From NCBI GenBank assembly GCA_041661865.1, contig JBAZTO010000044.1, positions 1 to 35,830 of the forward strand: a stretch of DNA of 35,830 nucleotides, in the 5' to 3' direction. Under the pieces are notes generated by a model. The model was not told where the DNA came from. It ran no database searches and saw nothing but the letters and a program-made list of their open reading frames with translations. A program made the translations under genes and the position numbers. This document shows, in pieces, positions 1-6,798 of the stretch. The stretch is from JBAZTO01 sp041661865 (GTDB taxonomy: Bacteria > Planctomycetota > Phycisphaerae > SM23-33). Each line of letters begins with the position of its first letter. Within the stretch, counting starts at the first letter, position 1.

Positions 1-141
1 GTGAGCGGACGCACAAAGAATGGTTGAGACATCTTGTCGGTCCTCCATGACCGGATAAATCGTCCTTAACCACTCTTTCGGCAGGATGTTGAATAACTGT
101 TCAAACATTATGGCAGGCAGCTTAGAGCTCAGCGCCGACAT
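1..141 (-). CDS. Partial ORF running off the left edge, unrecognised
   Basis: An open frame follows the methylase gene on the same strand and continues without a stop to the window edge, giving 47 residues from an ATG at 141. The frame also stays open upstream of that ATG, into the methylase 3' end. There is no convincing ribosome binding site. The upstream-extended reading ADVVGMSALSSKLPA faintly recalls the start of class III nucleotidyl cyclase domains, but too little is visible to assign a family. It could equally be the start of a gene overlapping the methylase end, or a chance ORF. Confidence 0.3.
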   Translation of the reverse strand, partial: MSALSSKLPAIMFEQLFNILPKEWLRTIYPVMEDRQDVSTILCASAH

Positions 142-158
142 GCCAACCACGTCAGCCG

Positions 159-1034
159 TCAGTACGTGAGGAGCAGCCTGTCAGAGACGGCCTCAGTTTC
201 TAGGCTTTGGCCATTCATCTGGAACCGCTTCAGCATTGACCGGCCGCAACTCACGAAGACCTCCCGCTCGAACAATCCCGCCGGAATCGGCAGAGGGCAA
301 ACGTGTTTTCCTGATCGTTTTGTGCCGTCGATACTCAGGGCAACGTAGACTCCTCGGCGTTTGCACCGATCAATGACCTCAAAGAGCTGCTCCAGGCTGA
401 AGCCTTGCGCACCGTAAAGGATCGTTTGACTGTGATGGTAAGGAGGGTCGCAGTAAACCATGTCTCCCGTTCGGGCGGATTCCATCGCTTCTTCGTAGTC
501 GAGCAACATAAACTGGGCCCCCGCAATTCGCCGATGCCATTCATCAACGCGACGAGCGAAGGCTTCTGGGGCGATAGGATCATGAATGCCGATGGGCGTT
601 GACATGTAGCCGTCGGCCTTTCGAAACCGGACGACGCCGCCATAGCAGGAGCGACAGAGAAACAGTAGATCGGCCCCGTTGGGATTCGTATTGTAGGCCA
701 TGCGGAGGCGGTCATATTGCTCTAGCCGGTCGCCAACCTTGAATGTCCTCCACCGCTCCGTGTACCAGCGCTTAAGTGTCTCTGGAGATTGCTTGAGAGT
801 CTGCCAAATCTCAACCAGCGGGGCAAAACTATCAGAGCCAAGAGCAGCCTTTGGAGCTAGTGTAGCCAGAACCGCGCCGCTTCCTAAAAATGGCTCGAAA
901 TAGCGTTCAAATCGCAACGGAAAAAAGGATACGATTTCAGCGGCAAACCGCTGCTTGTTCCCGATCCACTTCAGGAGTTGCGCCTTGAAGGCTACCGGGG
1001 GAGTGGCATCCTTGAAGAGAAGGCGTTGCTGCAT
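159..1034 (-). CDS. DNA adenine-N6 methyltransferase, Dam/D12 class (type II modification enzyme)
   Basis: A 291-residue class-alpha adenine methylase that would transfer a methyl group from S-adenosylmethionine to adenine N6. Visible motifs run in the alpha-class order: motif X KWIGNK at 22-27, SAM-binding motif I FLGSGA at 49-54, and catalytic motif IV DPPY at 196-199. The ATG at 1034 starts just before motif X, as in Dam and M.DpnII-like enzymes; a longer frame reaching 1163 would run through the promoter and operator of the divergent gene. GATC is the commonest target of this subfamily, but specificity cannot be read here. It is divergent from a controller gene and a candidate endonuclease, so it probably protects the host within a type II restriction-modification system. 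Base composition is less GC-rich than the rest of the window, consistent with transfer. Confidence 0.9.
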   Translation of the reverse strand: MQQRLLFKDATPPVAFKAQLLKWIGNKQRFAAEIVSFFPLRFERYFEPFLGSGAVLATLAPKAALGSDSFAPLVEIWQTLKQSPETLKRWYTERWRTFKVGDRLEQYDRLRMAYNTNPNGADLLFLCRSCYGGVVRFRKADGYMSTPIGIHDPIAPEAFARRVDEWHRRIAGAQFMLLDYEEAMESARTGDMVYCDPPYHHSQTILYGAQGFSLEQLFEVIDRCKRRGVYVALSIDGTKRSGKHVCPLPIPAGLFEREVFVSCGRSMLKRFQMNGQSLETEAVSDRLLLTY

Positions 1035-1073
1035 ATTCTGAAGTCCGTTTCTGCTGTTTATCCAGCCAGGCCC

Positions 1074-1102
1074 AGTATATCCCAATTTGGGATATTTGGC
1101 AA
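1074..1102 (-). promoter_or_regulatory. Predicted promoter of the methylase gene
   Basis: Read on the minus strand, TTGCCA (1097-1102) and TATACT (1074-1079) are separated by exactly 17 bases, 40 bases upstream of the methylase ATG. The 19-bp palindrome fills the spacer and part of the -10 box, so a protein bound there would block this promoter. Confidence 0.55.
1077..1095. promoter_or_regulatory. 19-bp palindromic operator (candidate C-box)
   Basis: A perfect inverted repeat, ATATCCCAA-T-TTGGGATAT, with a single central base, lies between the divergent methylase and controller genes. It overlaps the predicted methylase -10 and spacer and the predicted -35 of the controller promoter. Controller proteins of restriction-modification systems bind such sites to time methylase before endonuclease expression, so the adjacent XRE protein is the likely ligand. 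Confidence 0.65.
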
Positions 1103-1115
1103 GCCAGACTACATT
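1087..1115 (+). promoter_or_regulatory. Predicted promoter of the controller-endonuclease operon
   Basis: TTGGGA (1087-1092) and TACATT (1110-1115) are 17 bases apart. Transcription would begin at about 1122, which is the A of the controller ATG, giving a leaderless message. That fits the lack of a Shine-Dalgarno sequence and is common for C proteins. The right half of the palindrome overlaps the -35 box. Confidence 0.45.
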
Positions 1116-1121
1116 CCAGTC

Positions 1122-1364
1122 ATGGTCAGAGACCCTTATAGCCACGAGCAGACAAAGCTGCAAGAACTGTTGCGAACGATCCGCCTGGAAGCAGGCGTCA
1201 AACAGGAAGAGCTAGCGAAACGTCTTGCCATGCCTCAGTCCTTCATCAGTAAGTACGAATCTGGCGAACGCAGGTTAGATTTTGTCGAAGTTCGGCGTGT
1301 TTGCGCAGCCTTGAAAGTTTCAATGGTCGATTTTGTGCGGCGCTTTGAGGAGGCTGCGGAATGA
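1122..1364 (+). CDS. XRE-family controller (C) protein of the restriction-modification system
   Basis: An 80-residue one-domain helix-turn-helix protein. The HTH spans about residues 15-60, with recognition-helix region MPQSFISKYESGERR typical of XRE/Cro repressors. The size matches restriction-modification controller proteins, which are usually 75-100 residues. The ATG at 1122 is preferred because the longer frame from 978 would overlap the divergent methylase start and run through the promoter and palindrome. Its stop overlaps the start of the next gene by 4 bp (ATGA), so the two are translationally coupled. It probably binds the 1077-1095 palindrome, repressing the methylase and tuning its own operon. 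A phage-like XRE regulator is the alternative, but the neighbours argue for the C-protein role. Confidence 0.8.
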   Translation: MVRDPYSHEQTKLQELLRTIRLEAGVKQEELAKRLAMPQSFISKYESGERRLDFVEVRRVCAALKVSMVDFVRRFEEAAE

Positions 1365-2212
1365 AACCCGACCCACGGTTTTTGAGGCAGCCTAAGAATT
1401 TCTGGGCGCATGTTCGCAGCATCAGCCAGCAGATTGGCTATACCCGAAGGAGGACAAGCCAGATACAGGTTCCGACGATTACGGAAATCGACAACGCCCT
1501 CTCGGGTATTGGGCTGAGAACCGGCCATATCGTTACGCCCAAAGGGGCACCAACCGATTTTGGCCAGCTTTTGGTAGCCTATTTCGGCTATCGGGCCGAA
1601 GTGTTGAACAAGTTCGTTGAACCACGCCTGATGGATGCTGAGGATGCCAAACGCCTCTTCAAAGAAGTAAGGGGGAAGACCCAATGGACTTGCCCATTGC
1701 CCATGAACAAGCAGAAGGGGAAGAAGAAAGCCCCGGCGTTTCTGACGTGTATCGTCAATATGCTAATTGAAGCCAATTCGTCCGGTCTGCCCTGTGAGTA
1801 TGATCCGCGTGAACTGACTACCTTCACGCGGGACAGTATCCCGCTGCGGACACTTTGCCGACGTGTAGACGGGGCATTTCCCTACGCCATCAACCCGCAA
1901 GCCATTTGGGAAATCAAGGAATATTACTATACGACAACATTTGGCAGCCGCGTTGCGGATGGGGTGTACGAAACGCTGGTCGATGGGATGGAACTTGAGG
2001 AACTGCGGGAACGGGAGGGAGTCGATACAAAACATTATCTGATGGTAGATTCTCACGAAACTTGGTGGGAGATGGGCCGCTCTTACCTGTGCCGAATCGT
2101 CGATATGCTACATATGGGATATGTCGACGAGGTGCTTTTTGGCCGCGAAGTTGTTGAAAGGCTTCCCGCGTTGGTGAAAGAATGGGTCGCGGCGATGAAA
2201 CTTCCGGCTTAA
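1361..2212 (+). CDS. Candidate type II restriction endonuclease, PD-(D/E)XK-like
   Basis: A 283-residue soluble protein whose name I cannot fix from sequence. It is coupled to the controller gene by a 4-bp overlap and divergent from a Dam-type methylase, the place where a cognate endonuclease is expected. A possible nuclease core is D170, then E184-x-K186 in WEIKEYYYTTTFGSR, 13 residues on, which fits the spacing of PD-(D/E)XK enzymes. The stretch around 184-205 (EIKEYYYTTTFGSRVADGVY) is the most family-like part. Length (about 280 residues) matches enzymes such as DpnII or MboI, but I do not see their sequence. Base composition matches the methylase rather than the rest of the window. Assignment as endonuclease rests mainly on context plus the E-x-K motif. 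Confidence 0.6.
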   Translation: MKPDPRFLRQPKNFWAHVRSISQQIGYTRRRTSQIQVPTITEIDNALSGIGLRTGHIVTPKGAPTDFGQLLVAYFGYRAEVLNKFVEPRLMDAEDAKRLFKEVRGKTQWTCPLPMNKQKGKKKAPAFLTCIVNMLIEANSSGLPCEYDPRELTTFTRDSIPLRTLCRRVDGAFPYAINPQAIWEIKEYYYTTTFGSRVADGVYETLVDGMELEELREREGVDTKHYLMVDSHETWWEMGRSYLCRIVDMLHMGYVDEVLFGREVVERLPALVKEWVAAMKLPA

Positions 2213-2226
2213 AGCCGTAGCCCGCA

Positions 2227-2250
2227 GGTCGTGCAACAAGATGCACGACC
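2227..2250. repeat. Short intergenic hairpin (GGTCGTGCA stem)
   Basis: A perfect 9-bp stem, GGTCGTGCA (2227-2235) with TGCACGACC (2242-2250), closes on a 6-nt loop just after the endonuclease stop. A related GTGCAAC hairpin occurs at 27754. There is no T-tract, so it is more likely a dispersed repeat than an intrinsic terminator. Confidence 0.6.
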
Positions 2251-2289
2251 TACAGTTCCACCTAATTCCCGCTCGCTTCGCGCTCGCGG

Positions 2290-2355
2290 CTAGTAGTCCT
2301 TCACAACTGATTTTGCTGGCACCCACTCACAAGTTTTGCCGTGAAGGACCACTAG
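2290..2355. repeat. Inverted-repeat element, empty form (element B)
   Basis: A 66-bp element with imperfect terminal inverted repeats, CTAGTAGTCCTTCAC (2290-2304) against GTGAAGGACCACTAG (2341-2355). Read on the minus strand it aligns with the element at 8287-8416 end to end (tccttcac, then tgtgagtgggtgcca, then tgtgaaggact), except that the internal twin hairpin is missing. It lies at the junction of the low-GC restriction-modification region and the GC-rich chromosome. The preceding 2265-2290 repeats a GCTCGC-type word also found at 21061-21129. Confidence 0.7.
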
Positions 2356-2383
2356 TAAAACGATAACCAATCAACCGTCCGCT

Positions 2384-3766
2384 CTAATGTGCCACGGGTT
2401 TTCCGAGCATGGCCTCGATCTGCTTGAGTTTGGCACGGAGGGTCTGCTCGTCGCGGGCTTCGAGGTTCAGTCGCAGCAGGGGCTCGGTATTGGACGGCCG
2501 GACGTTGCACCACCAATCGTCGTACTGGCAGGTCACGCCGTCGAGGTGGTCGATCTGGGCGTCGGAGAAGGTCTGTTCGATCTCCTTCATCTTGCCGGCC
2601 TTGTCTTCGACCGAGAAGTTGATCTCCCCGCTCTGGACGTATCGCTTCAGCGGGGCGATGAGGTCGCTGAAGGGGGCGTTCTGCTGGGCGACGATGGAGA
2701 CGGCCGTGGCGAAGGCGATGGCGCCGCTGTCGCAATTGAAGTTGTCGCGGAAGTAGAAGTGCCCGCTCAATTCGCCGCCGAAGACTCCGTGCCCGTCGGC
2801 GAGGGCCTTCTTCATAAAGGAGTGGCCGACACGTTCGCGGCGCGGCACGCCGCCGCCGGCGCGGATTTCCTCGGCCACCACGCGGCTGGAGCGGAGATCG
2901 TAGACGACCATGGCGCCGGGGCTTTCCTTGAGGAAGTGCCGGGCCAGCAGGGCGGTCATCAGGTCGCTGGGCACGGTGTTGCCCTTCTGGTCGACAAAGA
3001 CGCACCGGTCGGCGTCGCCGTCCATGCAGATGCCCATGTCGGCCTTGCTCTTCTTGACCTCGGCCTTGAGCTGGGCGAGGTTGGCCTCCACCAGCGGGTT
3101 AGGCTCGTGGACGAAGCCCGAGCCGATCTCGAAGTTCAGCGGGATGATCTCGATGTCGGTGCCGGCAAAGACCGTGGGCACCATCTTGCCGCCCATGCCG
3201 TTGGAGGCATCGACGACGACCTTGAGACGGCGGGGGGTCTTGAGGAACTTCAGGATGTGCTTGCGATAGGCATCCCACAGATCCACGCTGGCGGCCTGGG
3301 TCATGGAAGCGCCCAGCGGCATGCGGCGAACGGTCGCGCAGATGCGCTGGATTTCCTTGAGGCCGGTGTCGGCCCCGATGGGGCGGGCCTTGACGCCGGA
3401 GATTTTGAACCCGTTGTACTGGATGGGATTGTGGCTGGCGGTGACCATGATGCCGCCGCAGGAGCCCAGGTGGTTGATGGCGAAGTAGACCATCGGCGTG
3501 TCGCACAGGCCGATATCGACGCAGCCGGCGCCGCTGGCGCTGATGCCTTCGAGCACGGCCTTGGTCAGCGACTCGCTGCTTGGCCTCATGTCGTGGCCGA
3601 CGACCAGGCGATTGCTGGACGCTTGCCCACGCTCGTAGCCCGACAGCAGGCTGCGCAGAAACTGGGCCGTCGCGTGCCCGACCTTCCAGGCCAGATCCTC
3701 GTTCACTTCCGGCGGATAGACGCCGCGAATATCGTAGGCCTTGAAGACTTTTTCGATGTCGGCCAT
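2384..3766 (-). CDS. Phosphomannomutase/phosphoglucomutase
   Basis: A 460-residue alpha-D-phosphohexomutase that interconverts mannose-6-P and mannose-1-P and/or the glucose equivalents, supplying sugar nucleotides for envelope polysaccharides. All four family signatures are visible: phosphoserine loop TASHNP with Ser111, metal loop DGDADR at 249-254, sugar-specificity loop GELSGH at 331-336, and phosphate-binding RPSNTEP at 423-429. GEMSGH-like loops are typical of the dual-specificity PMM/PGM (ManB/AlgC) group. The ATG at 3766 is chosen because an AAAGGA ribosome site lies 6 bases upstream and the protein then begins, as is usual, shortly before YDIRG. It appears monocistronic with its own promoter at 3803-3831. 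Confidence 0.92.
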   Translation of the reverse strand: MADIEKVFKAYDIRGVYPPEVNEDLAWKVGHATAQFLRSLLSGYERGQASSNRLVVGHDMRPSSESLTKAVLEGISASGAGCVDIGLCDTPMVYFAINHLGSCGGIMVTASHNPIQYNGFKISGVKARPIGADTGLKEIQRICATVRRMPLGASMTQAASVDLWDAYRKHILKFLKTPRRLKVVVDASNGMGGKMVPTVFAGTDIEIIPLNFEIGSGFVHEPNPLVEANLAQLKAEVKKSKADMGICMDGDADRCVFVDQKGNTVPSDLMTALLARHFLKESPGAMVVYDLRSSRVVAEEIRAGGGVPRRERVGHSFMKKALADGHGVFGGELSGHFYFRDNFNCDSGAIAFATAVSIVAQQNAPFSDLIAPLKRYVQSGEINFSVEDKAGKMKEIEQTFSDAQIDHLDGVTCQYDDWWCNVRPSNTEPLLRLNLEARDEQTLRAKLKQIEAMLGKPVAH

Positions 3767-3802
3767 GGCAAATCCTTTCGTGTCAGGCTCATGTGCTAAG
3801 GG

Positions 3803-3831
3803 ATTATTGGGCAATTAGCCCGACATTTCAA
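3803..3831 (-). promoter_or_regulatory. Predicted promoter of the phosphohexomutase gene
   Basis: TTGAAA (3826-3831) and AATAAT (3803-3808) are 17 bases apart on the minus strand, placing the start of transcription about 30 bases before the ATG. Confidence 0.5.
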
Positions 3832-3917
3832 CCGGCAAATCACAACCGGCGGCTCTAAACCCAGAGGAACGCAGATAATTCCAGGAAGGCCGATCGGCGG
3901 TCGCCGTCGCGGGGCCC

Positions 3918-4397
3918 TCAGGCGTTGCGTTTGATCAGGATCGCAGCCAGTGCGGCGATGCCTTCACCACGCCCGATGAAGCCCATGTGCTCGTTGGTCT
4001 TGGCCTTGACGCCGACGCAGTCGGGGCCGACGCCGAGAATTTGGGCGATGCGCGCCTGCATGGCTGCTTTGTGGGGCGATAATTTGGGCCATTCAGCGAA
4101 GATGGTCAAGTCGCAATTAACGATAATATACCCTTCGCCGCCGGCTAGTGCGACGGCCTGCGAGAGCAGTTCGGCGCTGTCGGCGCCGGCCCAGCGGGGA
4201 TCGGTGTCGGGGAAGTGCTCGCCGATGTCTCCGGCGGCCAGGGCGCCCAGGATCGCGTCGGTGATGGCATGAAGGGCGGCATCGGCGTCGCTGTGACCTT
4301 CCAGGCCCCGTTCATAGGCGATGCGCACGCCGCCCAGAATCAGCGGTCGCCCCGCGATCAGACGGTGCGAATCGTACCCAAGGCCTGTTCGATACAT
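3918..4397 (-). CDS. ispF: 2-C-methyl-D-erythritol 2,4-cyclodiphosphate synthase
   Basis: A 159-residue cytoplasmic enzyme of the MEP isoprenoid pathway. It closes 4-diphosphocytidyl-methylerythritol 2-phosphate to the cyclodiphosphate with release of CMP. The zinc ligands D9, H11 (GYDSHRL) and H43 (ALHAITD) fall one residue from their E. coli positions, and the signatures GDIGEHFPDTD, NCDLTIFAEWPKLSPHK and TNEHMGFIGRGEG are intact. The length is that of a monofunctional IspF, so there is no IspD fusion. The frame stays open upstream, but the true start is the ATG at 4397, right before the conserved RTGLGYDSH. It follows mltA with only 4 bases between, so the two share a transcript. Confidence 0.95.
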   Translation of the reverse strand: MYRTGLGYDSHRLIAGRPLILGGVRIAYERGLEGHSDADAALHAITDAILGALAAGDIGEHFPDTDPRWAGADSAELLSQAVALAGGEGYIIVNCDLTIFAEWPKLSPHKAAMQARIAQILGVGPDCVGVKAKTNEHMGFIGRGEGIAALAAILIKRNA

Positions 4398-4401
4398 GTC
4401 G

Positions 4402-5658
4402 TTATTGTCCGATGGCTGTCGGGGTTGCGGGCGGCACGGGAGCCACCGCAGCCGGCACCGCGTTGGGCTTGAGGAACAGGTAGTAGAGCCGGCCTTCCTG
4501 CTGCGTTCGTCCAGCCAGTTCGCCGGCCTGGTCGCCGATGCCCATGTACACATCGCATCGGCCGGCTGCCCGAATGGCTCCGCCGGCGTCCTGGTCCATC
4601 GCAAAGCCCTGGTAAAGTCTCATGTCACCCGTCGGGTAGGGCAGCTTGGTGGAAATGAACGCCACCGAGGCCCGCGGGAAGATGGACTTGTCCGTCGCGA
4701 TGGTGCGGTAGGCCGTCACCGGCACGTTGAGGCAGCCGTGCGGAGCGCTGTCCGTGACGGCAAAGAACACGTAGCGCGGGTTGCGCCAGGTGTACTCGTT
4801 GACTTCGTCGGGATGGGCCTTGAAGTAGTCCATCAGCGTCCGCAGGCTGAGGGATTCCTTGGCGATCTTGCCGTCCTTGATCAGTTCCTTGCCCACGCTG
4901 TTGTATTCGTAGCCGTTGTCGGCGGTGTAGCCGACAGTGACCATCTTTCCATCGCTCATGCGGAGGCGGGCCGAGCCCTGGACCTGCGCGACGTAGGCTT
5001 CAAAGGGATCGGCCAGGTAGGCCAGTTCCGTCCCGGCCAGATCGCCGGACTGCTCAAGGTCGCGGCGGCTCTTGCATCGCGTCAGCGAGCCGTCGGGGCC
5101 CTTCATGCCGAGGGTCTGCCCGTCGGGGCCTTTCTCCAGGCTGGCCGGCTTCTTGTAGAGCGGATACTTGAAGCGGTCGGTCCGGGTCATCGAGCCGTCG
5201 AAGATCGGCGTGTAATAGCCGGTGTAATGCACCGAGCCGGCATTGTTCCAGCCGACGGAGGTGTACACGTCAAACTGCTGGCGGATGGCGGCGTTCATCT
5301 GCTGCGGCGAGGGGTTGGAGTCCAGCAGCGCCGCGAAGGCCTTCAGGCTTGCCACGGCCTGGTCGTGACTGATCTCGCCGTAGGGGAAGAAGTGCCTGCT
5401 GGAGGGCTTGTTCATGTAGTCCAAGCTGTTCTTGACGGCCTGGCGGAGACTGGCCAGGTTCGAGCAGGCCACCGTGAAATCGGGAATGTCGTTGGGATCG
5501 GTGAGCTTCCGCAGGGCCAGTTGTCCCGGCGGCAGTTGCCGATCGTACTCCGAGGTGCTCGGGATGCCTTCGGAAATGGTGCCCGTCTGCTTCTTGGGGC
5601 AGCCGGTAATCATCAAGGCAATCAATGAAAGTGCAAGAAATGCATGATAGTTTCTCAT
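4402..5658 (-). CDS. mltA: MltA-family membrane-bound lytic murein transglycosylase (lipoprotein)
   Basis: A 418-residue lipoprotein that would cleave peptidoglycan glycan strands to 1,6-anhydromuropeptides from the periplasmic face. A type II signal peptide ends in lipobox MITGC, so Cys20 is the lipidated residue. The MltA domain begins around FTVACSN (61) and contains VHYTGYYTP (143-151). The C-terminal 3D-like part has AMDQDAGGAIRAAGRCDVYM (353-372), with Asp369 the likely equivalent of the E. coli catalytic aspartate. The tail is Pro/Ala-rich. The start at 5658 is supported by GGGAG 8 bases upstream and by the signal peptide. Planctomycetes were long thought to lack peptidoglycan, so this gene argues for a murein wall here. 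It is the first gene of an mltA-ispF operon. Confidence 0.9.
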   Translation of the reverse strand: MRNYHAFLALSLIALMITGCPKKQTGTISEGIPSTSEYDRQLPPGQLALRKLTDPNDIPDFTVACSNLASLRQAVKNSLDYMNKPSSRHFFPYGEISHDQAVASLKAFAALLDSNPSPQQMNAAIRQQFDVYTSVGWNNAGSVHYTGYYTPIFDGSMTRTDRFKYPLYKKPASLEKGPDGQTLGMKGPDGSLTRCKSRRDLEQSGDLAGTELAYLADPFEAYVAQVQGSARLRMSDGKMVTVGYTADNGYEYNSVGKELIKDGKIAKESLSLRTLMDYFKAHPDEVNEYTWRNPRYVFFAVTDSAPHGCLNVPVTAYRTIATDKSIFPRASVAFISTKLPYPTGDMRLYQGFAMDQDAGGAIRAAGRCDVYMGIGDQAGELAGRTQQEGRLYYLFLKPNAVPAAVAPVPPATPTAIGQ

Positions 5659-5704
5659 CCTTGAGCTCCCATCTAAAAGTGCGTTATCGATCCATGACGC
5701 GCCG

Positions 5705-5733
5705 ATTATCGGCATAAGCGGCAGGGATTGCAA
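5705..5733 (-). promoter_or_regulatory. Predicted promoter of mltA-ispF
   Basis: TTGCAA (5728-5733) and GATAAT (5705-5710) are 17 bases apart on the minus strand, about 46 bases before the mltA ATG. Confidence 0.5.
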
Positions 5734-5790
5734 GGCTGGAAGTGTGCTTTATTATTGGTTCTTGTCCCGATTCCGGGGAACAGTAAGCCC

Positions 5791-5990
5791 AATGACAAAT
5801 GACGAAACCCGAATGACGAATCAATTCCGAAACTCGAATACGGCAGCAGGCCGTCTTGACCGAAGAACGGGGTACAACACGGGCGGCGCCAGGCTCCGCA
5901 ACGTCCTATCGTCGGTGGACGAAGTGGTGTTTTTCGTCATTTGAGTATTCGTCATTGTTTCGACATTCGAGCTTCGGTATTCGTCATTCG
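5791..5990. repeat. Imperfect long inverted repeat built from an AATGACGAAT word
   Basis: The left arm (5791-5841) repeats variants of cgaatgacgaat and ccgaaactcgaat. The right arm (5935-5990) carries their reverse complements, attcgagcttcgg and attcgtcattcg. The arms could fold into a long imperfect hairpin around a ~90-bp centre. No gene is visible in 5734-6083, and this element fills most of it. Similar two-arm, word-based repeats with different words lie at 14184, 16217 and 18717. Confidence 0.6.
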
Positions 5991-6029
5991 ACGGCGGCCC
6001 ACCGGAAATGGGCCATGAACCTTATTATT

Positions 6030-6070
6030 GGGTCGTCCAGCGGCTGCCGTGCTGGGCCGAGCCGCGGTCG
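6030..6070. repeat. 41-bp direct repeat, outer copy flanking the toxin-antitoxin cassette
   Basis: Identical at 40 of 41 bases to 6804-6844, the 3' end of the radical SAM gene. On the minus strand it still encodes DRGSAQHGSRWTTQ and a stop, so it looks like the original gene terminus separated from its gene by the inserted cassette, or an attachment-site copy. Confidence 0.8.
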
Positions 6071-6083
6071 CAGCCAAACGTGA

Positions 6084-6383
6084 TCAGGTCAAAACAACCG
6101 TCAGTCGCCGGCCGATGGCCCTGGCCGCCTTGTCCAGCGTCTGGAGTGTCACGTTTTCATTGGCTGGATCAATCAGCCGTTCCAACGCCGAACGGGACGT
6201 GTGCATCCGCCGGGCCATTTCGGTCTTGGTTAGATGCTGACGGTTCATCGCTCGGCGAAGTTGCTCAGCCAGTACTCGCTTGGTGGCTCCCAAAGTGGCT
6301 TCCTCGTACAGCCCGTCGTCGCGAAGGAACTTGTCGAACGACGATCCCAAGGGAGACGCTTTCTTATTTGTCTTTGCAATCAT
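6084..6383 (-). CDS. HigA-like XRE antitoxin
   Basis: A 99-residue helix-turn-helix protein, second in a toxin-first pair, which is the higBA arrangement. The HTH lies around residues 50-80 (LTKTEMARRMHTSRSALERL), with a C-terminal LQTLDKAARAIGRRL segment typical of HigA-type antitoxins. The N-terminal SFDKFLRDDGLYEEATLGA resembles the region that contacts the toxin. The ATG at 6383 is preferred because AAAGGA lies 8 bases upstream; an ATG at 6392 would abut that site. It should neutralise the toxin and, bound to the palindrome at 6757-6776, repress the operon. Confidence 0.85.
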   Translation of the reverse strand: MIAKTNKKASPLGSSFDKFLRDDGLYEEATLGATKRVLAEQLRRAMNRQHLTKTEMARRMHTSRSALERLIDPANENVTLQTLDKAARAIGRRLTVVLT

Positions 6384-6400
6384 CGCAACCATCCTTTCGT

Positions 6401-6748
6401 TCACAGTGCATCCAGCACCTTCCGCATTCGCCTTCGTGCCACGGCCATGTCTTGCGGCGGTGTCTTCTGCTGCTTCTTGATAAACCCGTGCAACAACCAC
6501 ATCGTGTCATTGGCCAGGCAGAACAGCACGCGCGCGATGCGGTTGCGCAGCGAACTGCGGACTTCCCAAAGCCCGTCGCCCAAACTGCGACAGACCGGCA
6601 GACCTACCGGCCAGCCAAACTCCACCATCTTGATGTCCGTGCCGATGGTCAATCTCTCGTCCCGCGAAAGCGCTTGCAGCCACTCGCGAACCGGTTCCCT
6701 GCCGCTTGGCTGACAGTAGAACCGCACCGTGATCCGTTTGCCATCCAT
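6401..6748 (-). CDS. HigB/RelE-superfamily toxin (phage Gp49-like family)
   Basis: A 115-residue basic protein of the Gp49-like/HigB group, in which ribosome-dependent mRNA interferases are known. Typical blocks are visible: an N-terminal strand RITVRFYCQPSG, PVREWLQAL, LGDGLWEVRSSL, RIARVLFCL and the C-terminal LLHGFIKKQQKTP. The ATG at 6748 is chosen because a further upstream start would fall inside the palindromic operator. The gap to the antitoxin ATG is 17 bases, so the genes are co-transcribed. The whole pair sits between 41-bp direct repeats. Confidence 0.85.
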   Translation of the reverse strand: MDGKRITVRFYCQPSGREPVREWLQALSRDERLTIGTDIKMVEFGWPVGLPVCRSLGDGLWEVRSSLRNRIARVLFCLANDTMWLLHGFIKKQQKTPPQDMAVARRRMRKVLDAL

Positions 6749-6755
6749 GCGCCAT

Positions 6756-6785
6756 AGTGTACCATTAGTGGTACACACTCTTCAA
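6756..6785 (-). promoter_or_regulatory. Toxin-antitoxin promoter with palindromic operator
   Basis: A perfect 8-bp inverted repeat, GTGTACCA (6757-6764) and TGGTACAC (6769-6776), lies 9 bases before the toxin ATG. Candidate boxes TTGAAG (6780-6785) and TACACT (6756-6761), 18 bases apart, are overlapped by it, so binding would occlude the promoter. Transcription would start near 6749, giving an almost leaderless toxin message. Confidence 0.6.
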
Positions 6786-6798
6786 GAAGTTTCTCAAA

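Noticed and set aside
2227..2355. Short spaced repeats as a possible CRISPR array
   Set aside because: There is only one copy of each unit, no regular repeat-spacer pattern and no cas gene in the window.
2387..3799. A long plus-strand open frame opposite the phosphohexomutase gene
   Set aside because: It is Gly/Val/Asp-rich antisense sequence caused by high GC in the third position; all family motifs are on the minus strand.
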